From: Candidatus Parcubacteria bacterium
GTDB taxonomy: Bacteria; Patescibacteriota; Patescibacteriia; PEXW01
DNA: 27,090 nucleotides
Assembly (NCBI GenBank): GCA_003597955.1
Contig: QZJU01000002.1
Coordinates: 1-27,090 of the forward strand
Reading direction: 5' to 3'
A program made the position numbers and the translations under genes. Numbering within the stretch: the stretch's first letter is position 1; each line of letters opens with the position of its first letter. This document shows positions 1 through 7,288 of this stretch, in pieces. The notes beneath the pieces were generated by a model, which did not search any database, was not told the DNA's origin, and saw nothing but the letters and a program-made list of their open reading frames with translations.

Positions 1-147
1 ACTTAGATGCTCGTGCACCGTGGCCAAAGAAGACAGCTTAAATGCTTTGGCGATTTCCGACAAAGTCGGAGCATAACCGTGATTTTTAATATAATGCTTT
101 AAATAATCGAGAATCGCTCTTTTTTGTTTGTGCAAGATAGGGGTCAT
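1..147 (-). CDS. lexA: LexA repressor, N-terminal part (cut by window edge)
   Basis: The minus strand from the ATG at 147 reads 49 residues (starting MTPILHKQKR) and runs off the window. The piece matches the LexA N-terminal winged helix: a first helix (KQKRAILDYL), then GYAPTLSEIAKAF and LSSLATVHEHL, the helix-turn-helix of the SOS repressor family. LexA binds operators of DNA-damage genes and is inactivated by RecA-stimulated self-cleavage; the protease domain lies outside the window. No SD precedes the ATG, but a good sigma70-type promoter lies 47-75 bases upstream. The imperfect palindrome AGTTTTGGAACT (156-167) in the leader is a possible autoregulatory site, though it does not match the classic Gram-positive or enterobacterial LexA box. 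The family call is fairly safe; an unrelated winged-helix regulator is the alternative. Confidence 0.8.
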   Translation of the reverse strand, partial: MTPILHKQKRAILDYLKHYIKNHGYAPTLSEIAKAFKLSSLATVHEHLS

Positions 148-193
148 AGAGTAATAGTTTTGGAACTGATAGCTTGATTTTTTTGGTATTGAC

Positions 194-222
194 AGTATAA
201 CCGAAATAAAACCGAAAATCAA
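194..222 (-). promoter_or_regulatory. Promoter of lexA
   Basis: On the minus strand TTGATT (222-217) and TATACT (199-194) are separated by exactly 17 bases, a near-consensus sigma70 promoter pointing at lexA. The predicted start is near 187, giving a leader of about 40 nt that contains the AGTTTTGGAACT palindrome. The 11-mer TTGGTATTGAC overlapping this promoter (184-194) recurs at 371-381. Confidence 0.65.
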
Positions 223-286
223 ATAAATGAAAATATAACATTTATTGGCTTTTTTAAAATAAACTTTTTTATTTTAATAACTTGGT

Positions 287-370
287 TGTGGATAACTTTT
301 TGGCTAAGGTTAGCCTAAATTAGGCTATTATTTTGAAAAAAGCCTAAAAAAACAAATTATTTGTGGATAA
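287..370. promoter_or_regulatory. AT-rich control region with two DnaA boxes and TTAGCC palindromes
   Basis: The perfect DnaA 9-mer TGTGGATAA occurs at 287-295 and again at 362-370. Between them lie GGCTAAGGTTAGCC (302-315) and the overlapping palindrome TAGCCTAAATTAGGCTA (311-327). The surrounding 180-360 is very A/T-rich. Two DnaA boxes are too few to call an origin, so this reads better as a regulatory region upstream of lexA or of an unseen + strand transcript. Confidence 0.4.
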
Positions 371-592
371 TTGGTATTGACTAAACCTTTTGCCCAATCT
401 ATTATGTAAATCCAAAACAAACGAGAACACTTTAAAAAAGCACGGCGGTAACGCCATATTCACAAGTCGGTCGGAACATTTTAGGACAAATGCCTCTAAA
501 CCAGGCTCGTCCAAACGCGTTTCATCCCACCCTTGTTTCTGAAGCAGCTTATGTTGCTTTTTCAAACTGTGGACGGTTATAAACGCGTCCAA
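344..592 (-). CDS. Doubtful ORF or gene fragment, 82 aa
   Basis: An open frame on the minus strand starts at TTG (592) and stops at 344, with no SD. The residues look protein-like (a basic QKQ stretch, then WDETRLDEPGLEAF, then a hydrophobic end), and the frame stays open upstream to about position 691 without any usual start codon. Its last codons overlap the DnaA box at 362-370 and the TTGGTATTGAC repeat. I recognise no family. It may be the remains of a longer gene or chance; I give it only because the stretch is otherwise empty. Confidence 0.25.
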   Translation of the reverse strand: MDAFITVHSLKKQHKLLQKQGWDETRLDEPGLEAFVLKCSDRLVNMALPPCFFKVFSFVLDLHNRLGKRFSQYQLSTNNLFF

Positions 593-640
593 GAATGTTG
601 CCCGAGCATTGCTCGAGTTTTTGCCTGCTTCTTGCTTGGC

Positions 641-800
641 TATATATCCCTGTTTCCGGCTTTTGCCGGTGGCGCATACATCTGGGTGTAACTACCCAAT
701 TCTTGCTTGCCCAAAAGGGCACGTGCACACCAGCACATTAGCAGACACCGACCTTCTTTATTGGGGCGATCCATTCATTTGGACGCCCCTCTTTTTATTT
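641..800 (+). ncRNA. Possible structured small RNA
   Basis: Four compact hairpins follow one another: CCGGC-tttt-GCCGG (656-669), TGGGT-gtaact-ACCCA (683-698), TGCCC-aaaa-GGGCA (708-721) and GTGC-acacca-GCAC (723-736). A strong intrinsic terminator follows at 763-800. A weak promoter-like pair, TTGCCT (621-626) and TATATC (643-648) spaced 16, would start a transcript of about 140 nt at the first hairpin. No SRP RNA, 6S, tmRNA or RNase P signature was found. A + strand reading frame exists across it but does not look like a protein. Confidence 0.3.
763..800 (+). terminator. Strong intrinsic terminator before the sugar kinase gene
   Basis: GGGGCG (763-768) pairs with CGCCCC (784-789) and TCCA (770-773) with TGGA (780-783), around the loop TTCATT, with one bulged A at 769. 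A run beginning TCTTTTTATTTT follows. It ends a + strand transcript that must start upstream, where no convincing gene is present. Confidence 0.75.
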
Positions 801-825
801 TATTATTTTAAAAAAATAAAAAAAT

Positions 826-833
826 GCTAAACT
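826..833 (+). promoter_or_regulatory. Extended -10 box just before the sugar kinase start
   Basis: TGCTAAACT gives TG (825-826) plus TAAACT (828-833), an extended -10 only eight bases before the ATG at 842. Transcription would begin about two bases before the start codon, so the message would be practically leaderless; no SD is present. Confidence 0.4.
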
Positions 834-841
834 GAATTCAT

Positions 842-1759
842 ATGCAACAACCTCTTTGGTTCTTGGGCATTGATGGCGGCGGCACAAAAACCGAAGCGGT
901 TTTGGGTACAACGCGCAAGAAGTTGTTTTGGGCCAAAGCCGGTCCGTCCAATCCATTCGCTGTAGGTTTGAATATTGCGCTTAAAAATATTGCGGCCGCA
1001 TTAGCTCGCGTCGAAAAGAATTCCGGTTCGCGACGGCCCTATGCAGCCGTGATTGGTTTAGCGGGCATGGATAATCAGGCGGATTTTAAGGTAATGCGCA
1101 AAGCGATTTCCCAAAAGTTCTCCAGAGCACTTAAATTAAATTGGCGCTTGCTTAATGACATTCAAATCGCATTAGCGTCTGGCACCCAAGAAAAATTCGC
1201 GGCGGCAATAATTGCGGGTACGGGTTCAAACGCTTTTGCCCGGGGCCCAAAAGGCCAAGCCTCCGCCGGGGGCAAAGGGCATATTTTGGCGGATGAAGGT
1301 TCGGGTTATGACCAGGGCTTGCGGGCTTTGCAAGCTGTGACGCGGGCGGTTGACGGCCGCGGCCGAAAAACCCTCTTGACCAAATATGTTTTTCAGCATT
1401 TTAAAGTTCGGAATTTTGGGGCATTGGCAAAGATCGTCCATGCCCCGGGTTTTGGCAAACCGCAAATTGCGCAATTGGCCCTAGCCGTTCAAAAGGCCGC
1501 GGAAAATGGAGACCAAATCGCCAGAACAATTTTAGCGCAGGCCGCTGGAGCTTTAGCTGATTTGGCGATTACCGTCATTAAAAAAGCGGGTTTAACTAAC
1601 CGGAGATTTGATTTGGTTTGCGTTGGCGGCATATTTAAATGCCCAGTGGTTTTAACCAAAATTTTTCGAGCCAGGGTTAAAGCTAATGCGTCGAAAGTCG
1701 TTTTTGTTTTTCCCAAATATCCGCCCGCCTTTGGCGCTTGGCTTTTAGCTCAACAGTAG
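842..1759 (+). CDS. BadF/BadG/BcrA-type ATPase, N-acetylglucosamine kinase-like
   Basis: A 305-residue ASKHA-fold sugar kinase. Residues 10-17 (IDGGGTKT) form the first phosphate loop, D106 in LLNDIQIAL is the expected catalytic aspartate, AGTGSN (125-130) is the second phosphate loop, and GGKGHILADEGSGY (143-156) is typical of the GlcNAc kinase branch. VGGIF near residue 268 is probably the adenosine loop. Family members phosphorylate N-acetylglucosamine or related amino sugars in the cytoplasm, so recycling of wall sugars or salvage is plausible; the sugar cannot be read from sequence. The length fits the family (about 300). It leads a run of + strand genes, with the next gene 16 bases downstream, and has an extended -10 right before its ATG. 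Confidence 0.8.
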   Translation: MQQPLWFLGIDGGGTKTEAVLGTTRKKLFWAKAGPSNPFAVGLNIALKNIAAALARVEKNSGSRRPYAAVIGLAGMDNQADFKVMRKAISQKFSRALKLNWRLLNDIQIALASGTQEKFAAAIIAGTGSNAFARGPKGQASAGGKGHILADEGSGYDQGLRALQAVTRAVDGRGRKTLLTKYVFQHFKVRNFGALAKIVHAPGFGKPQIAQLALAVQKAAENGDQIARTILAQAAGALADLAITVIKKAGLTNRRFDLVCVGGIFKCPVVLTKIFRARVKANASKVVFVFPKYPPAFGAWLLAQQ

Positions 1760-1775
1760 TTGGTCGGTTTCTTGC

Positions 1776-2531
1776 ATGAAGAAATTTGCCGCAATAATTG
1801 TTTTTCTCGGTCTGATAATTTTGGGCGCGAGTCAACTAAGCGTAAGTTTTAAGCAAAGAACCATGCCGCAGCGAGTAAGTTTTCAAACTGAAGATAATGT
1901 CACAATTGTCGGGGATTTTTACAACGCCGGAAGCGACAGCGTGGCTTTGCTTTTGCACATGATGCCCGCGACCCGTTCCAGCTGGCGGACCTTCGCCCAG
2001 GCTTTGGTCAAGCAGGGGATTAGCGTTTTGGCCATTGATTTGCGGGGGCACGGCGAAAGCTTGGAGCAGGGCGGCGAAAGACTGGATTATCTGAAGTTTG
2101 AACCCAAAAGCCATCAAGCCAGCCAAAAAGATGTCGAAGCTGCTTTGTTTTGGCTTCAGAACCAGGGCTTTGCATTAACCCGGACAGCCTTGGTGGGCGC
2201 CAGTATTGGCGCGAACCTGGTTTTGCAGGCATTCGGCTATCATCCCGACTGCCCTTTAGCGATTGCAATTTCTCCGGGATTGGATTATCGTGGCATTCAG
2301 CCGGGACCGTTTATCACCGCTTACCGCCCGGAACAGAAATTATTCTTAATTGCTAGTCGGGAAGACGCAGGCAGCGCAATTGCCGCGCAAGAAATGCAGA
2401 AACAATCTTCGGCGCAGACTGAACTGGAAATGCTGGCCGGAGCCGGCCATGGCACCCAGATTTTTGAAAGCTCACCCGAAACCCTGCAAAAGGCCGTTGC
2501 CTGGCTTAAGCTGAATTTTTTAAACAAATGA
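1776..2531 (+). CDS. Alpha/beta hydrolase with N-terminal membrane anchor
   Basis: 251 residues. An uncleaved signal anchor (about residues 4-22) is followed by an alpha/beta-hydrolase domain. The oxyanion region is LLLHMMPAT (58-66), LAIDLRGHGES (85-95) is a classic strand-4/helix-B motif, and GASIG (141-145) is the nucleophile elbow with S143. D197 (ASREDAG) and H225 (AGHGT) complete a Ser-Asp-His triad. The domain therefore probably lies outside the membrane and hydrolyses an ester or similar bond; the substrate is unknown. The ATG at 1776 lacks an SD and sits 16 bases after the sugar kinase stop, so the two are probably co-transcribed. Its stop overlaps the next start (ATGA), which implies coupled translation. 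Confidence 0.8.
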   Translation: MKKFAAIIVFLGLIILGASQLSVSFKQRTMPQRVSFQTEDNVTIVGDFYNAGSDSVALLLHMMPATRSSWRTFAQALVKQGISVLAIDLRGHGESLEQGGERLDYLKFEPKSHQASQKDVEAALFWLQNQGFALTRTALVGASIGANLVLQAFGYHPDCPLAIAISPGLDYRGIQPGPFITAYRPEQKLFLIASREDAGSAIAAQEMQKQSSAQTELEMLAGAGHGTQIFESSPETLQKAVAWLKLNFLNK

Positions 2532-2854
2532 TATTACACGATTTAAATCAAAAAATTATCAACGAGGTTAGCGGTTTTTTCATGCAGGCTCTGGGCAATG
2601 TCGCAGCAGACCGACCCAACGTGGAAAAGGTTCGTGAAGCTTTGGCCAGTGATGCTAAGCGGTACAGCCTAACCTTGCCGCGGGATTTCCGCCCAGCGGT
2701 CGAATTATGGTTCACCCAGGATGCTAACCAGAACATAATTTTTACTTTTTACATCCCCACGGATTTGCCCAAGTCCGATTTGGAGAAAGCCGAGGCCGCC
2801 AAGGCAATTTTTGACAAAACCCTTCAGCAATATCTGGTGGATTACTATATCTAG
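2528..2854 (+). CDS. Conserved-looking small protein of unknown function, 108 aa
   Basis: The ATG at 2528 overlaps the hydrolase stop by four bases (ATGA), a standard sign of a real, coupled gene. The product is soluble and acidic: a first helix (LNQKIINEVSGFFMQAL), a second helix rich in Lys/Arg/Ala, a beta-like stretch (AVELWFTQDANQNIIFTFYI, residues 57-76) and a final helix ending YLVDYYI. I recognise no family and no catalytic motif. Its position suggests a job tied to the hydrolase, but nothing in it tells which. Confidence 0.6.
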   Translation: MILHDLNQKIINEVSGFFMQALGNVAADRPNVEKVREALASDAKRYSLTLPRDFRPAVELWFTQDANQNIIFTFYIPTDLPKSDLEKAEAAKAIFDKTLQQYLVDYYI

Positions 2855-2905
2855 GTAAATGTGTTAATTTAGATATAGGCCGCAAATTTTTTAAAAATAA
2901 CCTCA

Positions 2906-3313
2906 ATGCTAAAATTTCCGAATAGAATTATTAAAGCCACGGTACTAGTACTCATACTGGGCGGTTTGACCATGGGCCTGAATGCCTGCCAAAAGTCCGG
3001 AAGCAACCAGAACACCAACGGCCAAACTAATGCCGTGACGCAGAATCTGCCCCCCAGTCCAGGTCTGATCTTAAGCGTTCAGCCCGCTAAAGGCCCGGTT
3101 AGCGGCGGAACGGCAGTTAAGATAATCGGGGAAAATTTCACGGGCCAGCCGAAAGTGCTGTTCGGCGAAACCGAAGCCGTACAGGTGACGGTTAAAAGCG
3201 CAACCGAAATGGAAGTTAAAACCCCGGCAGGCAAAAAGGGTAAAGTGGATGTGGTTTTGAAAAATTCGGCCGGCACGGTTTCAGCCCTGCAAGAAGGCTT
3301 TCTTTACGAATAA
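2906..3313 (+). CDS. Lipoprotein with an IPT/TIG domain
   Basis: 135 residues. A signal peptide (1-27) ends in a lipobox, LNAC with C28 as the lipidated cysteine. An Asn/Thr/Gln-rich linker (about 30-50) leads to one IPT/TIG immunoglobulin-like domain (about 54-135), recognisable by VQPAKGPVSGGTAVKIIGENF, VLFGETEA and the closing GTVSALQEGFLYE. TIG domains usually bind or present ligands at the cell surface. Here a single domain hangs from a lipid anchor, so it is probably an extracellular binding or structural protein. No SD precedes the ATG. The adjacent processive-type GT2 may act on the same envelope material, but this is inference only. Confidence 0.75.
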   Translation: MLKFPNRIIKATVLVLILGGLTMGLNACQKSGSNQNTNGQTNAVTQNLPPSPGLILSVQPAKGPVSGGTAVKIIGENFTGQPKVLFGETEAVQVTVKSATEMEVKTPAGKKGKVDVVLKNSAGTVSALQEGFLYE

Positions 3314-3387
3314 ACTTTTGGCTGCTGGCCAGCTAAATCACTTTAAGCCGTTTTCTTTAAGATCCTGGCAGTTTTAGCATCCGCACT

Positions 3388-4884
3388 ATGCTTTCAAAAA
3401 AAGCCGCATATCGTTTATATCGAATTCTAGAAATAATTCCCGGTGCGCTGGTTTGGGCGACTTTCGCCATCGCCTTGGTCTTGTCATTTGTAAATCCGCT
3501 TTTCGTCATTGCCTTCATAATAATCTTTGATGCGCTTTGGCTTTCCCGCATCACTTATCTTTTGGTCCACCTCTTGACCTCTTTTCGAAAATTCCGGCGG
3601 GAAAGCCGAAAGGACTGGCTGAGTTTGGCCGAAAAGCAAACGGGCTTCGGTGAAATACTGCATTTAATTTTTCTGCCGACTTTCAAAGAACCCATCGAAG
3701 TCGTGCGTCAGACTTTGCAGGGTTTAACCCAGATCAATTATCCGGTCAACCGACTGTTTGTCGTTTTGTGCGGCGAAGAAAGGGATGAAGCTAATTTTTT
3801 AGGAGTTGCCAGGCAGATGGAAGCGGAATTCGGCCAGACCTTTTTTCGGTTTTTTGTGAGCGTCCATCCGAAAGATGTGCCCGGGGAGGTGGCGGGCAAA
3901 GGCGCGAATATCGCTTATGCTGGCCGCCAAGTTCAAAAGCAAATTGACGAATTGGGTTTAGCTTACGAAAAAATCCTGGTCAGCTCCTTTGATATCGACA
4001 CCGTGGTTCACCCGCAGTATTTCGCCTGTTTAACATATCATTTTTTAACCGTGCCCGACCCTCAACATGCCAGTTACCAACCCTTGGCGCTTTATAACAA
4101 CAATGTCTGGGATTCGCCATTTTTGATGCGGGTGGTGGCCATGTCCACGACTTTTTGGCTGATGACCGAGCAGATGCGGCCTGAACGGCTGTTTACTTTT
4201 TCTTCGCATTCCATGCCGTTTAAGGCTTTGGTGGAAGTGGGCTTCTGGCAGAGCGACATTGTCACGGAAGATTCACGCATTTTCGTGCAGGGTTTAATTG
4301 AATACGACGGAAATTACCGGGTGGTGCCCTTGTTTATCCCATTGTCTATGGACACCGTCATGAGCCAGACCTTGAAGCAAAGCATAGCCAACCAGTATAA
4401 ACAGCAAAGGCGCTGGGCTTACGGCGTGGAAAATTTTCCATTCATGGCCTGGAATTTTTGGGGCAATAAGAATATTCCATTTTTGAAAAAATTCCGCTAC
4501 ATCTTTAATCAACTTGAGGGTATTTATTCCTGGGCCACCGCACCGATTTTGATCTTCGTACTGGGCCGGCTGCCGATCGCCGTTGCCAACGCTCGGAATT
4601 TGACTTCGGCCATTATCCAAAACACCCCCCACATCCTTTCCATAATGATGACGATTTCCATGATTGGCTTGGTGGCCTCGGCTTTCATCAGCCTGACTTT
4701 GCTCCCGCCGAAGCCCTCTCATGTTCCGCGCTGGCAGTGGGTGGTAATGTTCGCGCAATGGATAGTTTTTCCCGTCACCATGATCGCCTTCGGTTCGATA
4801 CCGGCCACGGACGCGGTGACTCGGCTGATGTTGGGCAAGTATTTGGGTTTTAATGTGACGGAAAAATTCCGCAGAAAGTTTTAA
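3388..4884 (+). CDS. Processive-type family 2 glycosyltransferase (membrane)
   Basis: 498 residues. Two membrane helices (about 15-34 and 36-58) precede a GT-A domain with FLPTFKEP (95-102), the metal-binding SFDIDT (D202, D204), the catalytic-base motif TED (293-295) and QQRRW (339-343). D,DxD,TED,QxxRW is the signature of cellulose synthase/hyaluronan synthase-like enzymes that extend a polysaccharide at the membrane and may export it. Further helices follow at about 378-398, 415-440 and 448-470. No PilZ domain is present. The sugar donor and product are unknown; a surface polysaccharide is the likely role. It ends in a terminator shared with the opposing gene. Confidence 0.85.
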   Translation: MLSKKAAYRLYRILEIIPGALVWATFAIALVLSFVNPLFVIAFIIIFDALWLSRITYLLVHLLTSFRKFRRESRKDWLSLAEKQTGFGEILHLIFLPTFKEPIEVVRQTLQGLTQINYPVNRLFVVLCGEERDEANFLGVARQMEAEFGQTFFRFFVSVHPKDVPGEVAGKGANIAYAGRQVQKQIDELGLAYEKILVSSFDIDTVVHPQYFACLTYHFLTVPDPQHASYQPLALYNNNVWDSPFLMRVVAMSTTFWLMTEQMRPERLFTFSSHSMPFKALVEVGFWQSDIVTEDSRIFVQGLIEYDGNYRVVPLFIPLSMDTVMSQTLKQSIANQYKQQRRWAYGVENFPFMAWNFWGNKNIPFLKKFRYIFNQLEGIYSWATAPILIFVLGRLPIAVANARNLTSAIIQNTPHILSIMMTISMIGLVASAFISLTLLPPKPSHVPRWQWVVMFAQWIVFPVTMIAFGSIPATDAVTRLMLGKYLGFNVTEKFRRKF

Positions 4885-4913
4885 AAAACCCGCGAAAAAA
4901 TTCACGGGTTTTT
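4884..4913. terminator. Bidirectional terminator between convergent genes
   Basis: AAAAACCCG (4884-4892) pairs with CGGGTTTTT (4905-4913). The stem has A and T runs on both sides, so it can stop the glycosyltransferase transcript (+) and that of the secreted repeat protein (-), whose stop lies 16 bases away. Confidence 0.7.
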
Positions 4914-4928
4914 GGAAAGAGGGCGGGG

Positions 4929-5657
4929 TTATTTGTGTTTTTGCAGCTGTTTTTGCGCGTTGGCCGCGGCTAAAGTGCCGGGGTAATCGTCCAGGATTTT
5001 TTCCCACTCCAGTTTTGCCAAAATCAAAGCGGTTTGGGAGTCAGGGGAGAGCTTCAGGCTTAACTTGGCCTGGTTTAAGCGGATATTGCCCAAAATTTCC
5101 GGCGTAAAGAAATCAGTTTCGGCTGAATTTTGCTTTTTTCCGGCTTCCGCCAAATTAAGCAACTTTTCAAAAATCTTCCGGCTTCTTTGCCAGTAATACT
5201 CTTTGTTCGGCAGCTTGTTGGCTTCCGCAAAAAGGTTGGCGCTTAAGAATTGCACCACTTTATTTTCCGGATGAACCAGGGCAAAAGTGTCGCACTCCGC
5301 GAACGCGACTAATACTTTCTGACGAGTTTTGCCAAAAGCTTTTTGCAGGAAGCTGTCCTCCCGGGCGCGCAAAGCTCGGGCGATCCGCAAATATATCTGG
5401 GTTTCAGGCTTGGGAGAAATTGAAACGGCTTGCTCTAAGTACCAAATGGCCGAATCCGCGTCCTTTTTCGGATTTTTGGCATGGTTTAGGAAAATTCGGT
5501 TGGTGAACAAAATCCCGATTTTTTCCCAGGCGGCTGAATCCCGGGGGAGAGCCAGAATTAATGAATCCGCCTGCGGACCGGTAATGGTACAGATAGTGCC
5601 CTGGGCGTCAGCTGCAACCGGACAGAGCAAAAGCAAAAACCAAAAGGTAATTTTCAT
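4929..5657 (-). CDS. Secreted helical-repeat (TPR-like) protein
   Basis: 242 residues from ATG at 5657. A signal peptide (MKITFWFLLLLCPVAADA, 1-18) with a likely cut after ADA precedes paired helices resembling tetratricopeptide repeats: AIWYLEQAVSISPKPETQIYLRI, a longer block at about 120-170, and a final pair ending ILDDYPGTLAAANAQKQL, a motif common in TPR proteins. TPRs bind partner proteins, so this is probably an extracytoplasmic scaffold. It stands alone on the minus strand, divergent from the membrane-protein/trpS run. No SD is obvious. The repeats are degenerate, so the TPR call is moderate. Confidence 0.65.
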   Translation of the reverse strand: MKITFWFLLLLCPVAADAQGTICTITGPQADSLILALPRDSAAWEKIGILFTNRIFLNHAKNPKKDADSAIWYLEQAVSISPKPETQIYLRIARALRAREDSFLQKAFGKTRQKVLVAFAECDTFALVHPENKVVQFLSANLFAEANKLPNKEYYWQRSRKIFEKLLNLAEAGKKQNSAETDFFTPEILGNIRLNQAKLSLKLSPDSQTALILAKLEWEKILDDYPGTLAAANAQKQLQKHK

Positions 5658-5763
5658 GTTTCAGAAGCCTTTCTATGGTAAGAGCTTTTTTCGTATTTTG
5701 AAACCAACCTTAACAAGAATTTTCAAACTAGTCAAGAAATTAAAAAACTTATACCATTAAATT

Positions 5764-6804
5764 ATGCGCAGGTTTTTGGGCATCATCATCATAATTTTAA
5801 GTTTTGTCTTAGGCCTGGTCGTCCTGCTGGGCTGGTCTGTCCGGCTTTCGATTTTAAAAAGCGAGCCCTGGAAGCAAGCCTTGGTTCAGGCGAAAATTTA
5901 CGATAATTTACTGAGCGATTTGACCGCTCAAGTTCTGGAAAACGGGGAATTTAAGACTGAAAATTTGGCAAATTTGCCCATCACCACCACGGAAATCACC
6001 CAAGCCCTGAATTCAGTTGTCACCCCGGCCTTTTTACAGACCCAGGCTGAAGCCATTTTAGATTTGACCTTTGAACTGCTGCTTAGTCGGACCACTTTAA
6101 ACCAAGCCAGCCTGATCATTCCTTTGCAGGATCTAAAAAACCGGGCGCCAATAGTGGTGCAGGAAATTCTGGTGGAAAAAATCCGCAAGTTGCCAATCTG
6201 CACTGAAGCGAAACTGAAAGAGTTCGCAAAATACCAAAATTTGGATGCAGGCTTGCCGCCTTGCCGGCCCCAGGACCTGGATCCCCAAAAGATTGTCGGC
6301 GAATCATTGAAGATTGAAGAAATAACCAAGCAAGTCCCGGATTCGATTGACTTGATAAAGGAAATCCAGAAAGCGCCGGCCAATTCGGAAAACCCGAATT
6401 TTTCTCAAACCATTGCTCAAGTTCAAAAATTCGCGCGCCAGGCCTTGCAATACCATGTCCTGGCCACTTTGGTTTGGGTAGTACTTTTGTTGGGTCTGTT
6501 CGCCTTGTTTTTGCCCAGCCTCCGCCGGAGTTTTCGGTGGTTTAGCATCGCGGTGTTTTTGCCGACTTTCGGTTTGTTGGTCGGCAGCTTCGTTGCCCGC
6601 GACCAGATTGGCAAAGTTGTCTTCAGCCAAGAGTTTTCTGCTAACCTTGCGGGCAAAAGCCTGGAGCTCGTAATCCAGAATCTCGCCAGCCAATTGATAA
6701 CCCAAATTCAGATTGTCGCGGGCTTAGGCCTGGTTGTCAGCGTGGTTGCTTTTGCGATACAATTCGTTTGGCCACCGCTAAAAAAATCCGCTTCAAAACC
6801 TTAA
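5764..6804 (+). CDS. Membrane protein with large extracytoplasmic domain, unknown function
   Basis: 346 residues. One N-terminal helix (about 5-25) is followed by a roughly 200-residue helical segment (30-230) predicted outside the membrane with two cysteines (in LPICTEAK and LPPCRP) that could form a disulfide. Three helices close the protein (about 235-253, 260-277 and 315-335), with a basic tail. I recognise no family. It begins a compact run with the next membrane protein (9 bases away) and trpS. A TATACC box lies 8 bases before the ATG, so the leader would again be very short. Confidence 0.65.
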   Translation: MRRFLGIIIIILSFVLGLVVLLGWSVRLSILKSEPWKQALVQAKIYDNLLSDLTAQVLENGEFKTENLANLPITTTEITQALNSVVTPAFLQTQAEAILDLTFELLLSRTTLNQASLIIPLQDLKNRAPIVVQEILVEKIRKLPICTEAKLKEFAKYQNLDAGLPPCRPQDLDPQKIVGESLKIEEITKQVPDSIDLIKEIQKAPANSENPNFSQTIAQVQKFARQALQYHVLATLVWVVLLLGLFALFLPSLRRSFRWFSIAVFLPTFGLLVGSFVARDQIGKVVFSQEFSANLAGKSLELVIQNLASQLITQIQIVAGLGLVVSVVAFAIQFVWPPLKKSASKP

Positions 6805-6813
6805 GCAAAATTT

Positions 6814-7275
6814 ATGGAAATTCCCAATGCGCTGAATCCAAATTTACCGGCAAAAAAAGCCCGGTTTTCAAGATTTAAATTTCACGCCAGCTGGTTTTTG
6901 CTTCTGGTTGTAGTCGTAGCTATTATTGGTTTATGTTTTTTAAAACAGCTCTGGCAAGAAGTGAGCCGTGATAAGTATTTTCAAGCCGTACATTTGACTA
7001 ATGGCCAGGTTTTTTTTGGCAAGCTTAATTCCTGGAACCGCGAACAAGTGCTTTTGACCCAGGTTTACTATTTACAGAATACCCAAGCCGCGCAAACCGA
7101 CCAGAACACCAATACTACAGCCGAGTCCCAATTTTCTTTGGTGAAATTGGGCAATGAGCTGCACGGGCCATTGGATCGGGTCTACATTTACCGCAAGCAA
7201 ATTGTTTACACCGAGGATTTAAAAAACGATTCGCAGGTCGTAAAGGCGATTTTACAAAATCAGCAGCAGCCTTAA
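6814..7275 (+). CDS. Single-pass membrane protein of unknown function
   Basis: 153 residues. A basic N-terminus, one strong helix (about 27-44), then an outside domain opening with YFQAVHLTNGQVFFGKL (55-71), an Asn/Thr/Gln stretch (about 90-105) and a second conserved-looking half (LVKLGNELHGPLDRVYIYRKQI). The pattern TNGQVFFGKL resembles small membrane proteins I associate with Patescibacteria, but I cannot name a family. It lies between a membrane protein and trpS with gaps of only 9 and 13 bases, so it is probably co-transcribed with both. Confidence 0.65.
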   Translation: MEIPNALNPNLPAKKARFSRFKFHASWFLLLVVVVAIIGLCFLKQLWQEVSRDKYFQAVHLTNGQVFFGKLNSWNREQVLLTQVYYLQNTQAAQTDQNTNTTAESQFSLVKLGNELHGPLDRVYIYRKQIVYTEDLKNDSQVVKAILQNQQQP

Positions 7276-7288
7276 AAAATCTTAAATA

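Noticed and set aside
287-370. Replication origin
   Set aside because: Two perfect DnaA boxes and A/T-rich DNA are suggestive, but there is no dnaA or dnaN nearby, no larger box cluster, and similar boxes stand elsewhere in the window.
609-830. 73-residue open frame on the + strand
   Set aside because: It runs through a row of hairpins and the terminator, starts without an SD and ends in an A/T-coded KKIKK tail; it has no protein-like pattern.
4294-5007. 237-residue open frame on the minus strand
   Set aside because: It overlaps the end of the GT2 gene, including QxxRW, and crosses the shared terminator; composition is not protein-like.
5329-5760. 143-residue open frame on the + strand
   Set aside because: Antisense to the secreted repeat protein, which has a signal peptide and helix pattern; this frame has neither.
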